Both the position numbers and the translations under genes were made by a program. The notes below the pieces were generated by a model. That model had not been told where the DNA came from, searched no databases, and saw nothing but the letters and a program-made list of their open reading frames with translations. Positions 1-4,530 of a stretch of DNA of 6,042 nucleotides are shown here, piece by piece. The DNA is from Lachnoclostridium sp. UBA739. Its GTDB lineage: Bacteria; Bacillota_A; Clostridia; Lachnospirales; Lachnospiraceae. The DNA lies in contig DBKX01000141.1 in NCBI GenBank assembly GCA_002297865.1, forward strand, positions 1-6,042, written 5' to 3'. Position 1 is the stretch's first letter. The number at the start of each line of letters is the position of its first letter.

Positions 1-1
1 G

Positions 2-85
2 CATGGAATATTAGTTCCAAGAAGGGCTGGTATTAGCTCTTTTGGATTTGGTGGCTCCAACGCACATATTGTTTTAGAAGAATAT
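2..85 (+). other. C-terminal end of an elongating ketosynthase (KS) domain
   Basis: The first 28 visible codons carry the classical KS C-terminal signature: RRAGISSFGFGGSNAHIVLE, matching the GxSSFGxGGTNAHVxLEE consensus. This sequence closes the thiolase-fold domain near the active site. The catalytic Cys and the two catalytic His residues lie upstream of the window, so its activity cannot be checked directly. The intact GFGGSNAH motif contrasts with the degraded version in the KS0 further down the same protein, which suggests a normal condensing KS. It would supply the beta-ketone that the following KR reduces. Confidence 0.93.
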
Positions 86-3000
86 GTGAACAAAGAAGAA
101 GTGAATGAAAATACAAAATTATTGTTCCTGCCATTTTCAGCAAAAACAGAGCAGAGTCTTCCAATGGTAGTAAGACAATTTATTAAAGCAATAAAGGCCG
201 GTAAGTTTACGGATAGTGATATGAAAAATATTGCGTTCACGTTACAAAATGGTAGAGAGCAAATGTCGTCAAGGCTACTCATAATTGCAGAGCATGTAAG
301 CGTGTTAGAAAATTACCTGGAACAATTTTTACAATCAGATGGAGTAAAGCGAGTTTATGGGGAAGAAACTTTAAGTTTTGATGGAAACGTAGACATATCA
401 AACTGGAAGAATGGCAAGAAAGTAAATTGGAATAAAGGAAAGGACAATGAATTTAGAATTAGCATTCCGACATATGAATTTGAGAAAAAGTCTTATTGGG
501 TTACTGAACAATTTCAAAATGTAAAAAAAAATAAGCAGAAAGACATTTTTATTTTAGATAAAAACTGGAAGATTGGGAACGGAAATGTTATAATTAATTA
601 CATAACGGGAAAGATAATTGTATTTTCAACTCAAAATACTGTTTCTTTAGCAAGTAAAATATTTGAACAGACGCGATTACAGCCTATTCTATTGCAACAC
701 AATACAAGTGAGTCAGAGGTAGAAAATCAAGTAAACTTTTATTCAAGTGAATCTTGTGAGAAAGCATATCGTAGTTTGAAGGATGCTCTTGGGGATGAAA
801 GGATAAAAGGCATTCTTGATTTAACTGCATATGATCCAGAATATGAAGAGAGTTATAAAGTAGAATCAGGTAAAATAACTGTATTACAGAAGGTATTAGA
901 GGACTATGGTAAAGATAATATCCGAATTTTACAAGTTACATACCATTTACAGAATCTTTTCAATGAACAGCCATCGTTAAGTGGAAGTCGCACCTTTGGA
1001 CTGTATAAAATGCTTCAGGCAGAATATAAAACAGTGCGCGCTTCCGTAATGGATAGCGACCTTGCTCTCACAGACATTGATTTGCTTGCAGAACAGATTC
1101 GAATAGAATTCTTTAATATGGAAGAAGAGGTTACAGAATGCTGTTTTAGAGAACAGAAGCGTTACATACCAGTTATGAAGAATTGCCAGACGTTCGGATT
1201 GGATGAGTTACCAGAAAGCAAAATATCTTTTATGGATACTATTCTGATTACAGGTGGACTTGGTGGAATTGGAAGAAGCCTGTGTAGTAAGTTAATACAG
1301 CTTGGAGTAAAGAAAATTGTTCTTTTTGGAAGGGAAAAACTGGTTGATACATCTGAAAAATTGCTGCAGATAGATAAGTGGAAACAAGTTGGTGCAGATA
1401 TCCAGTATTATGATGTGGATATGAAAGATGTGGAAAGACTAAAACAAGCTGTAGACAGTATTCATAGTACATTTGGAAGGATAGATGGAGTATTTCATTG
1501 TGCAGGGGTAACTGGTAATAATCCAATGTTTCATAGAAAGAGCATACCTGATATTTGTGAAGTGTGTGAACCAAAGATAGAGGGAATACGTAATTTGGAC
1601 AAGGTTTTGGAACAGGATAAGTTATCATACTTTATTATGTTTTCATCTGTTTCGGCAGGTATACCTAGATTATCAGTTGGAATTAGTGATTACGCAATGG
1701 CTAATTCTTATATGGATAGCTTTGCTGAATATAAAAGAACCAGGACACAAACATATTACAAAGCAATACAGTGGCCTGTGTGGGAACAAGTTGGTATGAG
1801 CAAAGGTATTTTTACAGGAACTTCAAATAATATGGGAATACCATCCTTGCTAGAAGATGAAGCACTGAGGATTTTGTTATATATACTAGAATCAAAGTGC
1901 GATGGTAAACTTCCATGTAAAAACGAAGGAGAAGGCTTGAAGCTGGATGAACTTTTAAAAGTTCCAGCACCTGTATACCCAAAAGCAGAGTGTCAAAATC
2001 TGCACGGAAAGAAGATAGAAGATAGTTTAGAATTTACGAAAGAATGGATTCGTAGTTTATTTATGAAAGAACTTAAGATAGAGGAGGAAAAGTTAGAGGA
2101 CAATACGTCTTTTGAAGAATATGGAGTTGACTCTATCGTAATTGCACAATTAGTTGATACAATGCAAAATCAACTACAGACAAAACTGCCATCTTCCTTG
2201 TTAATCGAAAATCATACATTAAGCGAGCTTTATGAGTATTTTATGGAAAATCATAAGGAAGAAATAGAACAAATGATGCTTAGAGAAAACAAATATAGTT
2301 GCAAGACGGCAGAACAAGAAGCAAAAGAAGAAGTAAAACAAGAAGTGAAAGAAGACAAGCATATTAAACAAGAAGGGCTTGCAATTGTGGGAATATCATG
2401 TAGATTTCCAGGAAGTTCTAACAAGGAGGAATTTTTTGACGTATTATCAACAGGAGAGATTATGATTAATGAAAAACCTGTTGATAGATGGATAGGAAAA
2501 GAAACACGTAAAGATATTGGTGGATGGGTAGAAGATACGAACTTGTTTGATGAAGCTTACTTTGGAATCAATCCAAAGGATGCAGCGGTTATGGACCCAC
2601 AGGCAAGAGTTGTATTGGAAGAAAGTTTGAAGGCTATCTATGATGCAGGATATGAAACCTCTCAAATAAGAGGAGAAAAAGCAGGTGTCTTTATCGGTGG
2701 AAGAGGACATCAAAGTTCGGATTTAGAGACAATTTTGTCGGCGAATAATCCGATTCTTGGAATGGGCAATAATTATATGGCCAGCAACATATCAAGATTC
2801 TTTGATTTTAAAGGCCCATGTATGGTAGTAGATACCGCTTGTTCGTCAGGAATAACGGCATTAATGATGGCAGATGATGCACTGAGGCAAGGAAGAATTA
2901 ATATGGCTGTTGTTGGTGCTGTCAGCTTGTTGGATGACAGTCTTGCACATGATGTATTTGAAAAGCGTAATATTTTAAGTAAAGATGGAACATTTAAAGT

Positions 3001-3751
3001 ATTTAGTGAAGGTGAAACTGGTGACGTCCTTGGTGAGGGTTGTGGCGTAGTCGTTGTAAAACGACTAAAGGATGCCATAAAGGATGGAAATCGTATCTAC
3101 GGAGTGGTGAATGGAATCGGTGTAAATAATAATGGTAAGACATTGGGACCTGGTTCTCCTAGTATAGAAGCTCAAAAGGAAGTTATGAAAGAAGCCTTGG
3201 CATTGGCAGGAAAAACACCAGAGCAAATAGATTATATCGAAGTAAATGGTGGAGGAACAGTCTTAATGGATTCCATAGAGATAAAGGCGTTGTCTGAAGT
3301 TTACGACTTAAAGAATAAAAATCTGAAACCATGTATACTCGGATGTGTGAAACCTAATATAGGTCATTTATTATTAGCTTCTGGTATGGCTTCATTTATT
3401 CGTTGCATACTTAGTATTTCAAAAAAGGAGATACCTCCATTTATATCAGCAGAAGAGCCATTTGATGAATATAATTTTGAAGATTCCAGAGTAAGATTTA
3501 ATCGCAGCTTGGAAAATTGGAATGCGTCAGGGACTCATCCAAGATGCGCAGCAATGAATGTGTTCCCTGATGGAGGAACGAATTATCACGTGATAATGGA
3601 AGAATTCATTCCAGACGATGATTATGTAGAAAAATTTGTATCGAAAGACTTGCCAAAATTAACAAGGCGAGATTATTCTAGTAAAATGACGGAGTTAGCT
3701 GATTCAGTAGATACGTTAAGTCAAAATGTGTGGGGGGAAGTGAAATGGTAA
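2..3751 (+). CDS. trans-AT polyketide synthase subunit, 5'-partial: (KS)-KR-ACP-KS0
   Basis: This is a large modular PKS subunit whose reading frame is open from base 2, so its start lies upstream of the window; 1249 residues are visible. Counting residues from base 2, the order is: KS C-terminal end (1-28), post-KS linker (about 29-167), KR (about 168-650), ACP (about 674-752, Ser711), non-elongating KS0 (793-1202) and a 47-residue tail (1203-1249). No AT domain (about 300 aa) fits between KS and KR, which defines the trans-AT type. It is a cytosolic assembly-line enzyme that extends and beta-reduces a polyketide chain, then hands the beta-hydroxyacyl product to the downstream protein. The GTG at 86 is an internal Val codon, because the KS end is encoded before it in the same frame. 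The gene overlaps its downstream partner by 7 bp, indicating an operon. The specific natural product cannot be told from this window. Confidence 0.97.
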   Translation, partial: HGILVPRRAGISSFGFGGSNAHIVLEEYVNKEEVNENTKLLFLPFSAKTEQSLPMVVRQFIKAIKAGKFTDSDMKNIAFTLQNGREQMSSRLLIIAEHVSVLENYLEQFLQSDGVKRVYGEETLSFDGNVDISNWKNGKKVNWNKGKDNEFRISIPTYEFEKKSYWVTEQFQNVKKNKQKDIFILDKNWKIGNGNVIINYITGKIIVFSTQNTVSLASKIFEQTRLQPILLQHNTSESEVENQVNFYSSESCEKAYRSLKDALGDERIKGILDLTAYDPEYEESYKVESGKITVLQKVLEDYGKDNIRILQVTYHLQNLFNEQPSLSGSRTFGLYKMLQAEYKTVRASVMDSDLALTDIDLLAEQIRIEFFNMEEEVTECCFREQKRYIPVMKNCQTFGLDELPESKISFMDTILITGGLGGIGRSLCSKLIQLGVKKIVLFGREKLVDTSEKLLQIDKWKQVGADIQYYDVDMKDVERLKQAVDSIHSTFGRIDGVFHCAGVTGNNPMFHRKSIPDICEVCEPKIEGIRNLDKVLEQDKLSYFIMFSSVSAGIPRLSVGISDYAMANSYMDSFAEYKRTRTQTYYKAIQWPVWEQVGMSKGIFTGTSNNMGIPSLLEDEALRILLYILESKCDGKLPCKNEGEGLKLDELLKVPAPVYPKAECQNLHGKKIEDSLEFTKEWIRSLFMKELKIEEEKLEDNTSFEEYGVDSIVIAQLVDTMQNQLQTKLPSSLLIENHTLSELYEYFMENHKEEIEQMMLRENKYSCKTAEQEAKEEVKQEVKEDKHIKQEGLAIVGISCRFPGSSNKEEFFDVLSTGEIMINEKPVDRWIGKETRKDIGGWVEDTNLFDEAYFGINPKDAAVMDPQARVVLEESLKAIYDAGYETSQIRGEKAGVFIGGRGHQSSDLETILSANNPILGMGNNYMASNISRFFDFKGPCMVVDTACSSGITALMMADDALRQGRINMAVVGAVSLLDDSLAHDVFEKRNILSKDGTFKVFSEGETGDVLGEGCGVVVVKRLKDAIKDGNRIYGVVNGIGVNNNGKTLGPGSPSIEAQKEVMKEALALAGKTPEQIDYIEVNGGGTVLMDSIEIKALSEVYDLKNKNLKPCILGCVKPNIGHLLLASGMASFIRCILSISKKEIPPFISAEEPFDEYNFEDSRVRFNRSLENWNASGTHPRCAAMNVFPDGGTNYHVIMEEFIPDDDYVEKFVSKDLPKLTRRDYSSKMTELADSVDTLSQNVWGEVKW
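86..502 (+). other. Post-KS linker (AT-less flanking subdomain) of a trans-AT module
   Basis: About 139 residues sit between the KS end and the KR. Elements typical of trans-AT post-KS linkers are visible in order: LFLPFSAKTEQSL near the start, AFTLQNGREQMSSRLLII in the middle, VNWNKG, then IPTYEFEKKSYWV at the end, matching the family's LPTYPFxxxRYW. In cis-AT PKSs a full acyltransferase would follow the KS here. The stretch is far too short for one and lacks a GHSxG serine motif. This is direct evidence that malonyl loading is done by a separate AT protein. Confidence 0.88.
503..1960 (+). other. Ketoreductase (KR) domain, structural and catalytic halves
   Basis: KR reduces the beta-keto thioester on the ACP to a beta-hydroxyl with NADPH. 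The N-terminal structural half (about 530-1220) shows a degenerate Rossmann fold with segments such as ALGDERIKGILDLTAYD. The catalytic half starts about 1230 with the nucleotide motif TGGLGGIG (1250-1273). Catalytic residues are present: Lys525 in EPKIEG (codon 1574), the Ser pair in MFSSVSAG (1643-1648), Tyr564 in DYAMAN (1691) and Asn568 (1703). The loop between Ser and Tyr appears two residues longer than in many KRs. The domain closes with the IQWPVWEQVGM segment. The position that carries LDD in B-type KRs reads AGVTGNN, with no Asp (1502-1519). By the usual rule this favours A-type stereochemistry, although the A-type Trp is also absent. No DH precedes the KR, so dehydration must come from elsewhere. 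Confidence 0.95.
2021..2257 (+). other. Acyl carrier protein (ACP) domain of the KS-KR module
   Basis: This is a single carrier domain of about 79 residues. The phosphopantetheine attachment site is Ser711 (codon 2132-2134) in FEEYGVDSIVIAQL, a perfect GxDS motif. Helix elements before (EWIRSLFMKELKIEEEKLED) and after (ENHTLSELYEYFMENH) match the ACP four-helix bundle. The Trp expected a few residues after the Ser in beta-branching ACPs is not there, so beta-branching is not expected. A charged, low-complexity linker rich in Lys, Glu and Gln (about 2258-2374, including KEEVKQEVKEDKH) connects it to the next domain. Confidence 0.95.
2378..3607 (+). other. Non-elongating ketosynthase (KS0) with His-to-Asn change in HGTGT
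   Basis: This is a complete KS fold of about 410 residues, beginning LAIVGISCRFPG and ending TNYHVIMEEF. The nucleophile is intact: Cys947 (codon 2840-2842) in VDTACSSG. The first catalytic His, needed for decarboxylative condensation, is replaced: the EAHGTGT motif reads EVNGGGT, with Asn1082 at codon 3245-3247. The usual GDPIE after it reads MDSIE. The second His, in KPNIGH (His1122, codon 3365), is kept. Known KS0 domains with this pattern still transfer the acyl chain through Cys but do not extend it. The EVNGGGT and KPNIGH...ASFIR style resembles the KS0 class of dehydrating bimodules in trans-AT PKSs. By inference it passes the beta-hydroxyacyl chain from its own ACP to the ACP on the next protein. 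Confidence 0.93.
3608..3748 (+). other. 47-residue C-terminal tail, candidate dehydratase-docking (DHD) motif
   Basis: After the KS0 closes at MEEF, 47 residues remain before the stop. They are polar and charged and look poorly ordered, with one conspicuous motif, DLPKLTRRDYSS (3647-3682). The tail is not a full linker to another domain and has no ACP serine motif. In gladiolin-type trans-AT PKSs, a short disordered tail on a KS at the end of one subunit binds the DH that begins the next subunit. The arrangement here (KS0 at the C-terminus, DH at the partner's N-terminus) is that situation. The docking role is inferred from position and the Pro/Leu/Arg-rich motif, not shown by sequence identity I can verify. 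Confidence 0.5.
3732..3740 (+). promoter_or_regulatory. Shine-Dalgarno for the downstream PKS gene, inside the upstream gene
   Basis: GGGGGGAAG lies four bases before the ATG at 3745 and can pair with the anti-Shine-Dalgarno sequence through its GGGGA or GGAAG part. It sits in the last codons of the upstream gene. The stop TAA (3749-3751) and the start ATG (3745-3747) overlap as ATGGTAA, a layout typical of translational coupling, which would keep the two halves of the split bimodule in balance. The site decides the start of gene 2. A second in-frame ATG at 3769 has no comparable purine run at the right distance. Confidence 0.7.
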
Positions 3752-4530
3752 AAAGCATAAACTTAACCATGAATTATAAGAACAAAGTGATACAGTCACA
3801 TTCCATTTATGGACAATATTTAATGCCAGGACTCGGTTATATAGATTTATTGTATCAGATTGGAAAAAAACTTAATATTGGGTATCAGACACATAGCATT
3901 CATAATTTGAAAATAGAGAATCCATTAATTGTACCAAAGGATAAACAAGTTGAATTAACCATTGTATTTGAACAAAAAGAAGATACATGGTTTGTTCAGG
4001 TACAAAGTGAAGAACAGATGTATGCAAGTGCTGAATTTCACTTAGAAACGAAATCTTATACGGATAGCATTTCTTTAGAAATGGAGAAAGAAAAAGCAGA
4101 TACTGTTTTTCAAATGGATTCTATCTATGAGAATGCCAGAACACATGAACTTATACATACAGGAATTATGAAGGTCTTAGGAAGCTGCTATCTTACGAAT
4201 GAACAGCTTTATATGGAACTGAATGTCTCAGAAGAATACAATGAACGAAAGGGAGAGTATGTCTTTCATCCAGCACTAATAGATGGTGCTGGAATGGCAT
4301 CAGGTCCAATCAGAGGAGATGGAGAGGACAGCGAGAATCTATATGTACCTCTTTGCTATGACTATTTCTATTGTACAGAACCGATGGGGGAAAAGTGTTT
4401 TGCCAGAGTGAAAAAAACATCCATTCGTGAGAAGAATGAAATTCGCTCCTCTGATTTAGAGTTTTATAACGAAGATGGAAAACAGATAGGAGAATTGATT
4501 GGTATAACTAGTAAAAAGATTAGAAACAGA
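3745..4530 (+). other. Dehydratase (DH) domain, double-hotdog fold, with divergent secondary motifs
   Basis: DH removes water from a beta-hydroxyacyl-ACP. The catalytic His motif HxxxGxxxxP is intact: His19, Gly23 and Pro28 in HSIYGQYLMPG (3799-3828). The catalytic Asp is present: Asp180 in FHPALIDGAGM (codon 4282). Two secondary positions differ from consensus. The Q or H of DxxxQ/H is Met184 (codon 4294), and the YGPxF motif reads TGIMK (residues 139-143, 4159-4173). The C-terminal half (LYVPLCYDYFY, CFARVKK) matches the DH fold, and the length of about 260 residues is close to the usual 270-290. Because the upstream module has KR but no DH, this domain is expected to act on that KR's product. 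The departures leave open a slower enzyme or a related activity such as pyran formation. A double-bond-shifting DH is less likely, since those usually lose the Asp and the Pro. Confidence 0.9.

Noticed and set aside
86..88. GTG as the start codon of gene 1
   Set aside because: The same frame is open upstream to base 2 and encodes the conserved KS C-terminal motif GFGGSNAHIVLEEY, so this GTG is an internal valine.
86..502. A degenerate or truncated acyltransferase after the first KS
   Set aside because: The stretch is only about 139 residues, has no GHSxG motif, and matches the trans-AT post-KS linker ending in IPTYEFEKKSYW.
1248..1628. Minus-strand open frame of 126 codons
   Set aside because: It lies antisense to the KR catalytic core, has a His/Tyr/Leu-rich shadow composition and no recognisable domain.
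2311..2374. Tandem repeat in the GAAGAAGTAAAA-like stretch
   Set aside because: It is imperfect low-complexity coding sequence for a Lys/Glu-rich interdomain linker, normal between ACP and KS; not a separate repeat element.
2447..3078. Two minus-strand open frames (2447-2713 and 2773-3078)
   Set aside because: Both are antisense to conserved KS0 sequence; they have no family resemblance and the plus-strand protein explains the region fully.
3731..3740. Programmed -1 ribosomal frameshift at the G run
   Set aside because: Codons around the run (TGG GGG GAA) do not form a good slippery heptamer, and I saw no clear downstream stem-loop. A coupled start with its own Shine-Dalgarno explains the layout more simply.
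3745..4530. Double-bond-shifting DH (enoyl isomerase) instead of a dehydratase
   Set aside because: Such domains usually lose the catalytic Asp and the Pro of HxxxGxxxxP, and follow a module with its own DH. Here Asp180 and Pro28 are kept and the upstream module has no DH.
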